This document shows positions 35,404 through 43,478 of a DNA stretch of 64,000 bases, piece by piece. Numbering within the stretch: the first letter of the stretch is position 1; every line of letters begins with the position of its first letter. Position numbers and translations under genes: made by a program. The notes under the pieces were generated by a model that saw only the letters and a program-made list of their open reading frames with translations, had not been told where the DNA came from and did not search any database. The DNA is from Lysobacterales bacterium (lineage in GTDB: Bacteria; Pseudomonadota; Gammaproteobacteria; Xanthomonadales; Xanthomonadaceae), in contig JAEKKX010000022.1 in the NCBI GenBank assembly GCA_019510125.1, positions 40,223 through 104,222 on the forward strand, written 5' to 3'.

Positions 35404-36072
35404 ATGCCGCAGTTGCTCATCGCCGACGACCATCCGCTGTTCCGCGCCGCGCTCCGGGGCGCGGCGGCCGAGGCCGCGGAGGACGTGGCCACCTGCGAAG
35501 CGGCATCGCTGGACGACGTGCTCTCGATCCTGGAAGCGCGGCCCGACATCGACCTGGTGCTGCTCGACCTGCACATGCCCGGCAACCATGGCCTCGCCGG
35601 GCTCGCCGCGATCCGCGCGCAGTTCCCGGCGGTGGCGGTGGCGCTGGTCTCGGCCAACGAGGACCCGCAGATCATCCGCCGCGCGCTGGACCACGGCGCC
35701 GCCGGCTACATCCCCAAGAGCGCCGGGCTGGAGGAGCTGCGCGACGCGATCCGCGCCGTGCTCGCCTGCGAGGAATGGCTGCCGCCTGCCCTGCGGCCCG
35801 CGGTGGCCCGTGCCCGCTCCGCGCCCGGCGACGCCGATCTCGCGGCGCGACTCGCCAGCCTGACGCCGCAGCAGTTCCGGGTGCTGGCGCTGGTCGCCGA
35901 GGGCCTGCTCAACAAGCAGATCGCCGACCGCCTCGACGTGCAGGAACGCACGGTGAAGGCGCACCTCAGCGCGATCTTCGAGAAGCTCGGCGCCCGCAAC
36001 CGCACCCAGGCCAGCGTGCTGCTGCGCGGGCTGGAGATCGGCGACCCGGCGCAGCGGATGGACGAGGGCTGA
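35404..36072 (+). CDS. LuxR-type two-component response regulator
   Basis: 222 residues. Receiver domain residues 1-120: acidic pair in IADDHP, phospho-acceptor Asp55 in LLDLHMPG, Ser/Thr near VSAN, Lys in YIPKSAG. LuxR DNA-binding domain ~148-210: LTPQQFRVLALVAEGLLNKQIA, then ERTVKAHLSAIFEKLGARNRTQA. No histidine kinase gene is adjacent, so it is an orphan here. Similar regulators control acetate or alcohol use in other bacteria. Divergence from the 3-hydroxybutyrate oligomer hydrolase suggests it regulates that gene. Confidence 0.88.
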   Translation: MPQLLIADDHPLFRAALRGAAAEAAEDVATCEAASLDDVLSILEARPDIDLVLLDLHMPGNHGLAGLAAIRAQFPAVAVALVSANEDPQIIRRALDHGAAGYIPKSAGLEELRDAIRAVLACEEWLPPALRPAVARARSAPGDADLAARLASLTPQQFRVLALVAEGLLNKQIADRLDVQERTVKAHLSAIFEKLGARNRTQASVLLRGLEIGDPAQRMDEG

Positions 36073-36078
36073 GGCCGG

Positions 36079-37110
36079 TTGAAGCCGATCCACGCCCGAT
36101 CGCGCGCGCGGCGGACGACGACGCTCCGCTGGCTGGTCGCGATCGCCGCGATCGCCGCCGTCGGGCTGTACTGGCGGCACTGGATCCATGAACAGCGTGC
36201 GCTCGAACGCAAGGCCGTCGTCGAACGGCAACGCGCGGCCGCCGCGCGCCGCGCCGAGTGGCAGCGGCGCGTGGCGCAGCCGCCGCCGCTGCCGGGCGCG
36301 CGCACGCTGGACACCGCGCACTACCGCCTCACCACCACCGCCGACGACGCGCAGACCCGGCAGGTCGCCGACGCGGTCGAAGCGCTGTACCCGGTCTATC
36401 TCGATTTCGCACGCCGCCTGCCCGGGGTGCGGCCGCGCGCGGCGACGGACCGGCTGAGGCTCACGCTCTACGCGACCCGCGCGCAGTTCCAGGCCAACAA
36501 TTTCGCCACGCCGTGGGCCGAAGCCTATTACCGCAGGCCGGTGTGCTACGCCTACGTCGCGAAGGACGCGCCGAATCCCTACCACTGGATGCTGCACGAG
36601 GCGACCCACCAGTTGAACGCCGAAGTCGCCGGGCTGTCGCTGGCGAAGTGGGCGAACGAAGGCCTGGCGAGCTACTTCGGCGCGAGCCGGCTGCGCGAGG
36701 GCGCGCTGCATCCGGGCGAGATCGATCCGGACACCTATCCGGTCTGGGCGCTGGGCGCCGCCGATCTGTCCGGCAGCCTCGACCGCGACGTGCGCGAGGG
36801 CCGGATCATCCCGCTGCGCACGCTGGTCTCCGGCATCGACGCGCCGCCGATGGCGCGCAACGTCAACCGCTATTACATCGAATACTGGAGCCTGGTCCAC
36901 TTCCTGCTGCACGGCGAGGGCGGACGCCACGCCGCGGGCTTCCGCCGGGCCGTCGCCCGCGGCGGCGGCCTGGAGGCGTTCACCCAGGAGATCGGGCCGC
37001 CCGAGCGGATCGAACTCGCGTGGTACGCCGACCTGCGCGCGAAGATCGCGCGCTACGCGCCGGACGCGGTCGAGGGCGACGACATCGTGGCCGTGCCCCC
37101 GAGCGAGTGA
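36079..37110 (+). CDS. Membrane-anchored gluzincin-type metallopeptidase-like protein
   Basis: 343 residues, TTG start with GAGG upstream, 6 bp after the LuxR stop. One N-terminal membrane segment (~15-32) and a coiled-coil-like linker rich in Arg and Ala. The peptidase-like domain has HEATH at 173-177 and a third ligand Glu at 194 in WANEGLASYFG, the spacing of MA-clan gluzincins. It predicts a periplasmic zinc peptidase bound to the inner membrane. The tail is acidic. Substrate unknown; probably co-transcribed with the response regulator. Confidence 0.75.
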   Translation: MKPIHARSRARRTTTLRWLVAIAAIAAVGLYWRHWIHEQRALERKAVVERQRAAAARRAEWQRRVAQPPPLPGARTLDTAHYRLTTTADDAQTRQVADAVEALYPVYLDFARRLPGVRPRAATDRLRLTLYATRAQFQANNFATPWAEAYYRRPVCYAYVAKDAPNPYHWMLHEATHQLNAEVAGLSLAKWANEGLASYFGASRLREGALHPGEIDPDTYPVWALGAADLSGSLDRDVREGRIIPLRTLVSGIDAPPMARNVNRYYIEYWSLVHFLLHGEGGRHAAGFRRAVARGGGLEAFTQEIGPPERIELAWYADLRAKIARYAPDAVEGDDIVAVPPSE

Positions 37111-37131
37111 GCCGGTCGCCGGCGGGCGGCC

Positions 37132-37566
37132 TCAGAGCAGCGTCGCCTCCAGCGACACCGGCACCGACAGCGCGCGCGAGATCACGCAGCCGGCCTTGGC
37201 GGCGTTGGCGATCTCGGCGAACTGCTCGGCGGAAATGCCGGGCACCGAGGCGCTCATCACCAGGTGCACGCCGGTGATCGTCGGCCCCGGGTCCATCCCC
37301 GGCTCCATCGTCGCCTCGGCGCGGGTCTCGATGCGATCGGGCGTGAAGCCCGCGCGGCCCAGCACCGCGCACACGGCCATGGTGAAGCAGCCGGCGTGCG
37401 CGGCGGCGAGCAGTTCCTCGGGATTGGTCCCGGTCTCGTCGCCGAAACGGGTCTTGAACGAATAGTTCTGGTCGGCGAACAGCCCGCTCTGCGGCGTGCT
37501 CATCGCGCCCTTGCCGGACATCAGGTCGCCTTCCCAGCGGGCGGTGGCGATGCGTTTGAAGGCCAT
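37132..37566 (-). CDS. OsmC family peroxidase
   Basis: 144 residues. Both redox Cys are present: AAHAGCFTMAVC and KAGCVIS. The N-terminus ATARWEGDLMSGKGAM and TNPEELLAAA match the OsmC subgroup that detoxifies organic hydroperoxides and responds to osmotic stress. Cytoplasmic homodimer. It lies convergent with the metallopeptidase-like gene and downstream of the LysR gene on the same strand. Confidence 0.9.
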   Translation of the reverse strand: MAFKRIATARWEGDLMSGKGAMSTPQSGLFADQNYSFKTRFGDETGTNPEELLAAAHAGCFTMAVCAVLGRAGFTPDRIETRAEATMEPGMDPGPTITGVHLVMSASVPGISAEQFAEIANAAKAGCVISRALSVPVSLEATLL

Positions 37567-37597
37567 GGTCGAACTCCTTGGACGAAGTGGCCCGAGT

Positions 37598-38482
37598 CTA
37601 AGCCGGAAAGTGGTCGATCGCGTGTCCGATGAACGCGCGGACCTTCGGGGTCAGGAAGCGGGCGCTGGGGAACACCGCGTGGACCGACACTGGCGGGCGG
37701 CGCCAGTCGGGCAGCACCGGGACCAGCCGGCCCGCGGCGATGTCCCCGCGGGCGATCGCGATCAGGATCTCGGCGACGCCCAGCCCGGCGACCGCCGCGT
37801 CGCGCTGGGCGTAGCGGCTGTCGACCCGCAGGCGCGGCGCGGTGTCGAGGATCTCGACCGCATCGCCCGGCCCGTGCAGCCGCAGCGGCGCGGGACGCCC
37901 GCCGGGGGCGAACGCGATCCAGTCGCCGGCGACGAGGTCCGCCGGGGTCGCCGGGATCCCGGCGCGGGCGAGGTACGCAGGCGAGGCGTGGAGCCCGTAC
38001 TGCAGTTCGCCCAGCCGGCGCGCGGCCAGCCGCGAATCCGGCAGCGGCCCGACCCGGATCGCCAGGTCGAAGCCCTCGTGGACCAGATCGACGATGCGCG
38101 AACTGCTGTCGACCTCGATCGACAGCGCCGGGTGGCGCGCCAGCAGCGCGCGCACCCAGTCGAAGCCCGCCAGCAGCCCGAACTCCAGCGGCATGGTCAC
38201 CCGCAGCAGGCCCTGCGGCTCGCCGCGCACCGACTGCGCGACGCGTTCGGTGTCCTCGATCGCGGCCAGGATGCCGGTGGCGCGCTCGTGGATCTCGCGA
38301 CCGATTTCGGTCAGGCGCAGCGCCCGGGTGGTGCGCTCCAGCAGGCGGACGCCCAGCTCCGCCTCCAGCTCGCTCACCTGGCGACTGACTTGCGCCTTCT
38401 GGGTGCGCAGCCGCTCGGCGGCGCGGGTGAAGCTGCCGCACTGGACCACGGTGACGAAGGCGCGCAGCCGGGACAGCTCCAT
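37598..38482 (-). CDS. LysR family transcriptional regulator
   Basis: 294 residues. The N-terminal winged helix reads MELSRLRAFVTVVQCGSFTRAAERLRTQKAQVSRQVSELE, here seen in two parts, with the usual substrate-binding fold from ~90 to 290. Divergent from a DJ-1/GFA/oxidoreductase cluster whose start is 97 bp away, the standard layout for a LysR regulator and its target. A candidate LysR operator lies between them. The inducer is unknown; the CrgA-like length and C-terminal pattern suggest an electrophile or quinone. Confidence 0.88.
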   Translation of the reverse strand: MELSRLRAFVTVVQCGSFTRAAERLRTQKAQVSRQVSELEAELGVRLLERTTRALRLTEIGREIHERATGILAAIEDTERVAQSVRGEPQGLLRVTMPLEFGLLAGFDWVRALLARHPALSIEVDSSSRIVDLVHEGFDLAIRVGPLPDSRLAARRLGELQYGLHASPAYLARAGIPATPADLVAGDWIAFAPGGRPAPLRLHGPGDAVEILDTAPRLRVDSRYAQRDAAVAGLGVAEILIAIARGDIAAGRLVPVLPDWRRPPVSVHAVFPSARFLTPKVRAFIGHAIDHFPA

Positions 38483-38511
38483 TGTTGCCCTTAAAGTCAA
38501 CGATGGGTCGC

Positions 38512-38528
38512 GATACTCCCGATTTATC
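38512..38528. promoter_or_regulatory. Candidate LysR operator GATA-N9-TATC
   Basis: A palindromic T-N11-A site in the 97-bp LysR/DJ-1 interval, where regulators of this family normally bind. It overlaps CGATTTATCG. Confidence 0.45.
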
Positions 38529-38579
38529 GGCCAGGACGCAACCGTCATCCTCGCCGCTCCTTCCCACGGAGCCGACGAC

Positions 38580-39350
38580 ATGAGCCTGCAGGACCCCAAT
38601 CCCGTCCACCCCGGCCGGCGCAAGCGCATCGCCCTGGTGCTGGCGAACCCCGCCGTCTCCACCACCACCGGCTGGCCGGTCGGCTTCTGGTGGAGCGAAC
38701 TCACCCACCCCTACTTCGCCTTCACCGAAGCCGGCTACGAGGTCGTCCTGTTCAGCCCCGACGGCGGGCGCGTCGAGGGCGACGCGATGAGCGACCCCAA
38801 CGACCCCAGCGGCTACAGCCGCAGCGACCTGATCAGCCAGGGCTTCCTGCACACCCCGGACCTCGTGGCGCTGACCGAGGACACCGGGCGCGTCGCCGAC
38901 ATCGAGGTGGCCGCGTTCGACGCCATCGTCGTCGCCGGCGGCCAGTCGCCGATGTTCTCGTTCGAGCGGGCGACCGCGCTGCACGCGACCTTCGCCGCCT
39001 TCCATGCCGCCGGCAAGGTCGCCGCCGCCCTCTGCCACGGCGTCGCGGTGCTGCGCTACGCGAAGAACGCCGACGGCGAGTACATCGCCAAGGGCAGGAC
39101 GGTCACCGGCTTCGCCAACATCGAGGAGGATTTCGCCGACGAAGCGGTCTGGAGACTCGGCCTGCTGCCGCGCGACAAGCACGTGATGCCCTGGCGGATC
39201 GAGGACGAGCTCAAGCGCATCGGCGCCAACTACGTGCAGGCCGGCCTGTGGCGCGGCTTCGCCGTGCGCGACGGCAATCTGGTCACCGGCCAGCAGAACT
39301 TCTCGGGCGCGGAGACCGCGCGCCTGGTGATCGAAGCGCTGGGGCGCTGA
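38580..39350 (+). CDS. DJ-1/PfpI family type 1 glutamine amidotransferase-like protein
   Basis: 256 residues. The nucleophile elbow ALCHGVAVL places Cys at 152, and the DJ-1 fold blocks are TTGWPVGFWWSELTHPY, EVVLFSPDGG and VVAGGQSPMF. This group (Hsp31/glyoxalase III-like) acts on methylglyoxal or glycated targets. First gene of a three-gene unit with a GFA protein and an NAD(P)-binding reductase, divergent from LysR, which suggests a reactive-aldehyde response. Confidence 0.87.
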   Translation: MSLQDPNPVHPGRRKRIALVLANPAVSTTTGWPVGFWWSELTHPYFAFTEAGYEVVLFSPDGGRVEGDAMSDPNDPSGYSRSDLISQGFLHTPDLVALTEDTGRVADIEVAAFDAIVVAGGQSPMFSFERATALHATFAAFHAAGKVAAALCHGVAVLRYAKNADGEYIAKGRTVTGFANIEEDFADEAVWRLGLLPRDKHVMPWRIEDELKRIGANYVQAGLWRGFAVRDGNLVTGQQNFSGAETARLVIEALGR

Positions 39351-39351
39351 A

Positions 39352-39768
39352 ATGGCCGCCCCCCGCCTGCAAGATGCAGGTCTCGAAGCGGCCCGCCTCG
39401 AAGGCGCGTGCCACTGCGGCGCGGTCCGGGTGTCGATCCCGGCAGCGGCCGTCGGCGTGGTGATCTGCCACTGCGGCGACTGCCGGCGACTGCACGGCAA
39501 CGGCTTCGCCATGCTGGTGGCCGACCGCGACGCCGTCGCCTGGTCCGGCGACGCCGATCGCGTGCGCCACCGCACCTCGCCCGGCGTGCAGCGCAGTTTC
39601 TGTCCGCACTGCGGCAGCCGCCTGGCGAAGGAGCCCGACGACGCACCGAAGCTGCTGTTGTCCGCCGGCCTGTTCGACGACGCCCGCGACCGCGGCGCGA
39701 TCCGCCACCTCCACGTCGAGTCCGCGCCGACATGGGACGCCGTGCCGCCGGCCTCGCCCGCCGCCTGA
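39352..39768 (+). CDS. GFA family (glutathione-dependent formaldehyde-activating-like) protein
   Basis: 138 residues. The zinc site pattern is complete: GACHCGAVRV, ICHCGDCRRLHG, SFCPHCGSRL, i.e. the CxC, CxxC and CxxC sets of the CENP-V/GFA fold. It starts one base after the DJ-1 stop. GFA proteins bind glutathione adducts of formaldehyde, in keeping with the aldehyde theme of the operon, though many are uncharacterised. Confidence 0.87.
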   Translation: MAAPRLQDAGLEAARLEGACHCGAVRVSIPAAAVGVVICHCGDCRRLHGNGFAMLVADRDAVAWSGDADRVRHRTSPGVQRSFCPHCGSRLAKEPDDAPKLLLSAGLFDDARDRGAIRHLHVESAPTWDAVPPASPAA

Positions 39769-39789
39769 TCCGCAAAGGAGACCACCGAC

Positions 39790-40452
39790 ATGACGACCAA
39801 CATGACAGCCGCCACGACCGACGCCGCGCCCATCGCCATCCTCGGCGCCGGCAACGTCGGCGCCGCCCTCGCCCGCAACCTGCGCGCCCTCGGCGCCGAC
39901 GTGCATTTCGGCGTGCCCGATCCCGCGGCCCATCGCGACCTCGCCGAGCACCTCGGCGCGCGCGTGGGCAGCGTCGCCGAGGCCGTGGCGGCGGCCGACC
40001 GGGTCGTGCTCGCCGTGCCCTACGCCGCGGCGCTGGAGATCGCCGCGGCCATCGACGACTGGCGCGGCCGCATCCTGATCGACGCCACCAACCCGCTGGC
40101 GCCGGGCCTGTCGGGCCTGAGCATCGGCACCACCACGTCCGCCGCGGAACAGATCGCCGCCCGCGCCCGCAACGCCCGCGTGGTGAAGTGCTTCAACGTC
40201 ACCGGGGCCGAGAACATGGCCGATCCCGGGGCGCTGGACGGCCCGGTGTTCATGCCGGTCGCCGGCGACGACGCCGACGCGCGCGCGGACGTGCTCGCGC
40301 TCGCCACGCGGCTGGGTTTCGATGCGGTCGATGCCGGTCCGCTGCGCGCGGCGCGCTTCACCGAGGCGTTCGCGATGACCTGGATCCATCTCGCGTTCGC
40401 CGCCGGACAGGGACGCGCGTGGGCGTTCTCGCGCGCGCAGCGTCGCGCGTGA
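39790..40452 (+). CDS. NADP-dependent oxidoreductase, F420-reductase-like Rossmann domain
   Basis: 220 residues. The dinucleotide motif ILGAGNVGAALARNL lies near residue 18, followed by DRVVLAVPY and DATNPLAPG, as in the NADP oxidoreductase/coenzyme F420-dependent family (NADPH-binding domain only). ATG at 39790 has GGAGA upstream. Substrate unknown; third gene of the LysR-divergent cluster. Confidence 0.82.
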   Translation: MTTNMTAATTDAAPIAILGAGNVGAALARNLRALGADVHFGVPDPAAHRDLAEHLGARVGSVAEAVAAADRVVLAVPYAAALEIAAAIDDWRGRILIDATNPLAPGLSGLSIGTTTSAAEQIAARARNARVVKCFNVTGAENMADPGALDGPVFMPVAGDDADARADVLALATRLGFDAVDAGPLRAARFTEAFAMTWIHLAFAAGQGRAWAFSRAQRRA

Positions 40453-40522
40453 GCGTGCGGCGCGGGCGTGTTCCCGCATGCGGCACGGACGGCGCGCGGG
40501 ACACCGACGGATCCCGACCGAC

Positions 40523-40552
40523 TGATCCCAAATGATCCCGATTGATCCCGAT
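40523..40552. repeat. Three tandem 10-bp repeats
   Basis: TGATCCCAAA followed by two copies of TGATCCCGAT, flanked by further GATCCCGA-like units at 40510 and 40553. The 10-bp period matches one helical turn. It sits in the 284-bp gap before the EF-G paralogue; the rest of that gap shows no gene. Confidence 0.8.
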
Positions 40553-40736
40553 CAATTCCCGCGCGCGTCCTGCCGCGCCGCGTCTTGACCCTGCGGGACG
40601 AACTCCCGATCCTTGACGGGCGCCCACCAGCGCCCCGCCATGACCGCCCGCCGAGCGCCGCTCGGAAGGCCGGGGCTCCCACCGCGGACAGCCATGACGG
40701 CATTCCTTCACCGCCTTCGCGAAAGGAGCGTCGCTC

Positions 40737-42800
40737 ATGTCCTACAGCACAGCACAAATCCGCAACGTGGCCCTCGCAGGCCACCCCGGCGCCGGCAAAA
40801 CCACGCTGTTCGAAGCCCTGCTGCATGCCGGCGGCGCCCTCCAGACGGCAGGCACGATCGAACGCGGCACCACCGTGTCCGACCACGACCCGATCGAGAA
40901 GGAACGCGGCCACTCCATCGACGCCGCCATCGCCAGCACCGACCACGCCGCGGCGGGCCGGGACCTGGTCCACGTCAACCTGATCGACACCCCCGGCTAT
41001 CCCGATTTCCGCGGCCCCACCCTGTCGGCGCTCGCCGCGGTGGAGACCGTCGCCGTGGTGGTCGACGCCGATGCCGGCATCGGCTACGGGACCCGGCGCA
41101 TGATGGAATACGCGCAGAGCCGACGACTCTGCCGCGTCATCGTCGTCAACAAGATCGACCACGACGGCGCCGATCTCGGCGCCCTGCTCGACGAACTGCG
41201 CGAGACGTTCGGCAACGAAGTGCTGCCGCTCAACCTCCCCGCGAACGGCGGCAGCGCCGTCGTCGACTGCTTCGGCACGCCCAAGGGAGACAGCGACCTC
41301 GGTCCGGTCGCCGACTGGCACCAGCGCATCATCGACCAGGTGGTCGAGATCAACGAACAGGTCATGGACCACTTCCTCGAAGTCGGCGAGGAAGGCCTCG
41401 GCGGCCAGGAACTGCACGATGCCTTCGAGCAGTGCCTGCGCGAAGGCCATCTGGTCCCCGTGTGCTTCGTGTCCGCGCGCACCGGCGTCGGCGTGAAGGA
41501 ACTGCTCGACGTCGCCGAGAAACTGTTCCCGCACCCGGGCGAGGCGAATCCGCCGCCGTTCGTGAAGGGCGCCGGCGAAAGCGCCGAGGCGATCGTCGCC
41601 GCGCCCGACCCCGCCGCCCACGTCATCGCCGACGTGTTCAAGATCGTCAACGACCCGTTCGTCGGCAAGCTCGGCATCTTCCGCGTCTACCAGGGCACGG
41701 TGAAGAAGGACACGCAACTGTTCGTCGACGACGGCCGCAAGCCATTCAAGGTCGGCCACCTGTTCAAGATGCGCGGCAAGGACCACGTCGAGGTCGAGCA
41801 CGCGATCCCCGGCGACATCGCCGCGGTCGCCAAGGTCGACGAACTGCATTTCGACGCCGTGCTGCACGACAGCCACGACGAGGACCAGATCCACCTCGCG
41901 CCGCTGGACTTCCCGCGGCCCATGTTCGGCCTCGCGGTCGAGGCCGCGAGCAAGGGCCAGGAACAGAAGCTGTCGATCGCGCTGCACAAACTGGCCGAAG
42001 AAGATCCCTGCTTCCACGTCGAGCACGAGGTCGAGACCAACGAGACCGTCATCCGCGGCCTGTCCGACCTGCACCTGCGCATCCAGTTGCAGCGCCTGAA
42101 GGAGCGCTTCGGCGTGGACGTGACCACGCGGCCGCCGCGCATCGCCTACCGCGAGACCGTGTCCGGCAGCGCCGAAGGCCACCATCGCCACAAGAAGCAG
42201 ACCGGCGGCGCCGGCCAGTTCGGCGAAGTGTTCCTGCGCATCGAACCCCTGCCCCGCGGCGGCGGCTTCGAATTCCTCGACGAAGTGAAGGGCGGCACCA
42301 TCCCCGGCCAGTTCATGCCCGCGGTCGAGAAGGGCGTGCGCCAGGTGCTGGCCGCCGGCGCCATCGCCGGCTACCCGATGCAGGACGTGCGGGTGATCGT
42401 CTACGACGGCAAGCACCACCCCGTCGACAGCAAGGAAGTCGCGTTCATCGCCGCCGGCAAGAAAGCCTTCCTCGACGCCATCCTCAAGGCCCGCCCGCAG
42501 GTGCTCGAACCGATCGTCGACCTCGAGGTCGCGGTGCCCGAATCGCACATGGGCGACATCAGTGGCGGCCTGTCCTCCAAGCGCGCCCGCATCAACGGCA
42601 CCGACTCGATGCGCGGCGGCGAGATCGTGGTCAAGGCGCAGGTGCCGCTGTCCGAACTGGAAGGCTACGCCGCGGAACTGAAATCGGTGACCGCCGGTCG
42701 CGGACGGTATTCGCTGGATTTCAGCCACTACGAACCGGTGCCGGCGCAGGTGCAGGGGAAGCTGGTCGAGGCCTACAAGCCGAGGCATGAGGAGGAGTGA
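40737..42800 (+). CDS. EF-G paralogue (FusA2-type translational GTPase)
   Basis: 687 residues. GTPase motifs: G1 GHPGAGKT (15-22), DTPGYPDF (G3), NKID (G4). Domains II-V of elongation factor G follow. Switch I and the rest of the sequence differ from the housekeeping fusA pattern (ERGTTVSDHDPIEKERGHS), matching EF-G2 proteins such as mycobacterial FusA2, whose role in translation is unsettled. No ribosomal-protein or tuf gene is nearby, which supports a paralogue. ATG has AAAGGAG 7 nt upstream. Confidence 0.88.
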   Translation: MSYSTAQIRNVALAGHPGAGKTTLFEALLHAGGALQTAGTIERGTTVSDHDPIEKERGHSIDAAIASTDHAAAGRDLVHVNLIDTPGYPDFRGPTLSALAAVETVAVVVDADAGIGYGTRRMMEYAQSRRLCRVIVVNKIDHDGADLGALLDELRETFGNEVLPLNLPANGGSAVVDCFGTPKGDSDLGPVADWHQRIIDQVVEINEQVMDHFLEVGEEGLGGQELHDAFEQCLREGHLVPVCFVSARTGVGVKELLDVAEKLFPHPGEANPPPFVKGAGESAEAIVAAPDPAAHVIADVFKIVNDPFVGKLGIFRVYQGTVKKDTQLFVDDGRKPFKVGHLFKMRGKDHVEVEHAIPGDIAAVAKVDELHFDAVLHDSHDEDQIHLAPLDFPRPMFGLAVEAASKGQEQKLSIALHKLAEEDPCFHVEHEVETNETVIRGLSDLHLRIQLQRLKERFGVDVTTRPPRIAYRETVSGSAEGHHRHKKQTGGAGQFGEVFLRIEPLPRGGGFEFLDEVKGGTIPGQFMPAVEKGVRQVLAAGAIAGYPMQDVRVIVYDGKHHPVDSKEVAFIAAGKKAFLDAILKARPQVLEPIVDLEVAVPESHMGDISGGLSSKRARINGTDSMRGGEIVVKAQVPLSELEGYAAELKSVTAGRGRYSLDFSHYEPVPAQVQGKLVEAYKPRHEEE

Positions 42801-43024
42801 GCTGACCGCCAGGTCCAGCATTCTTACCGAGATCCAGCGAGGAACGACCGCAAATGGATCAGCGCCGGGACTTGGCCGACCACAGGCGCGCATGGCCCCA
42901 CGCAACATCGGAGATGAAACCACCGCGATGGGCATGTGGCCCATCGTGGATGGCTGCCGAATCCCGACCTGAGCGTCTCCTCGGCCTGATCGAGCGTCGG
43001 GGCGCGTCGATGCGTACCCTCGCC
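42801..43024. other. Intergenic region, no gene seen
   Basis: 224 bases after the EF-G paralogue. No intact gene, RNA or terminator recognised; decayed coding sequence begins just beyond. Confidence 0.4.
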
Positions 43025-43140
43025 CGATCCGACGCAGATCGACTTCCGCGGTCTCGTGCGTGTATCTCCTTGTTCGGATCGCGTCCGGGCAGAAGATGCT
43101 TCTGGCGATCAGCGCGTGTTCTTTCGCCGCCGTGAGCATG
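43025..43140 (-). pseudogene. Remnant of a general-stress-protein-26-like gene
   Basis: This stretch aligns base for base, with gaps, to the 3' end of the truncated stress-protein gene at 45002-45131: shared ACGCAGATCGA, TCCGCGGTCT, CGGATCGCG and ATCAGCG blocks in the same order and orientation. The frame is broken; fragments resembling HLLLGRDP appear in one frame and TAELDLR in another. It is the decayed C-terminal end of a pyridoxamine-oxidase-like domain. Confidence 0.65.
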
Positions 43141-43195
43141 CACGCGTCGAAACCGGCATGGCGGCTTCAAATCCGCCTGCGAATCGCTGCTGTTG

Positions 43196-43389
43196 CAGGG
43201 CGGGGCTTGACCCGCCATGAGCGAGGCGTAAGCTGGCAGCGGGATTCATGGTGAAAATCACAGATTGCGCGAGCTTCGCAGGGTGGACTCAAGCTCGCCG
43301 GAAATGAAGTGCGAACTGCACATCGATGTGATCCGTCTCGCAACGAAAGGAATCACTCGCATTGTCATGGCGGGCTCGAGCCCGCCCGA
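43196..43389. repeat. Inverted REP pair (GGCGGG family), REPIN-like
   Basis: GGCGGGGCTTGACCCGCC at 43200-43217 and ATGGCGGGCTCGAGCCCGCC at 43367-43386, in opposite orientation about 150 bp apart. The same family occurs at 59077-59196. It precedes the cytochrome gene. A further hairpin with an 11-bp arm lies at ~43402-43426. Confidence 0.6.
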
Positions 43390-43478
43390 TCAAGCGCGAC
43401 TGCGATGAAGCGACACGCTTCGTCGCAGATCAGCGTCAGCGTCGAGGTCCCGTTCGCCACCACAGGAGGAGTCACGCC

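Noticed and set aside
40453..40736. Riboswitch or small RNA before the EF-G paralogue
   Set aside because: Only tandem repeats and a normal ribosome-binding site were seen; no conserved RNA fold could be read.
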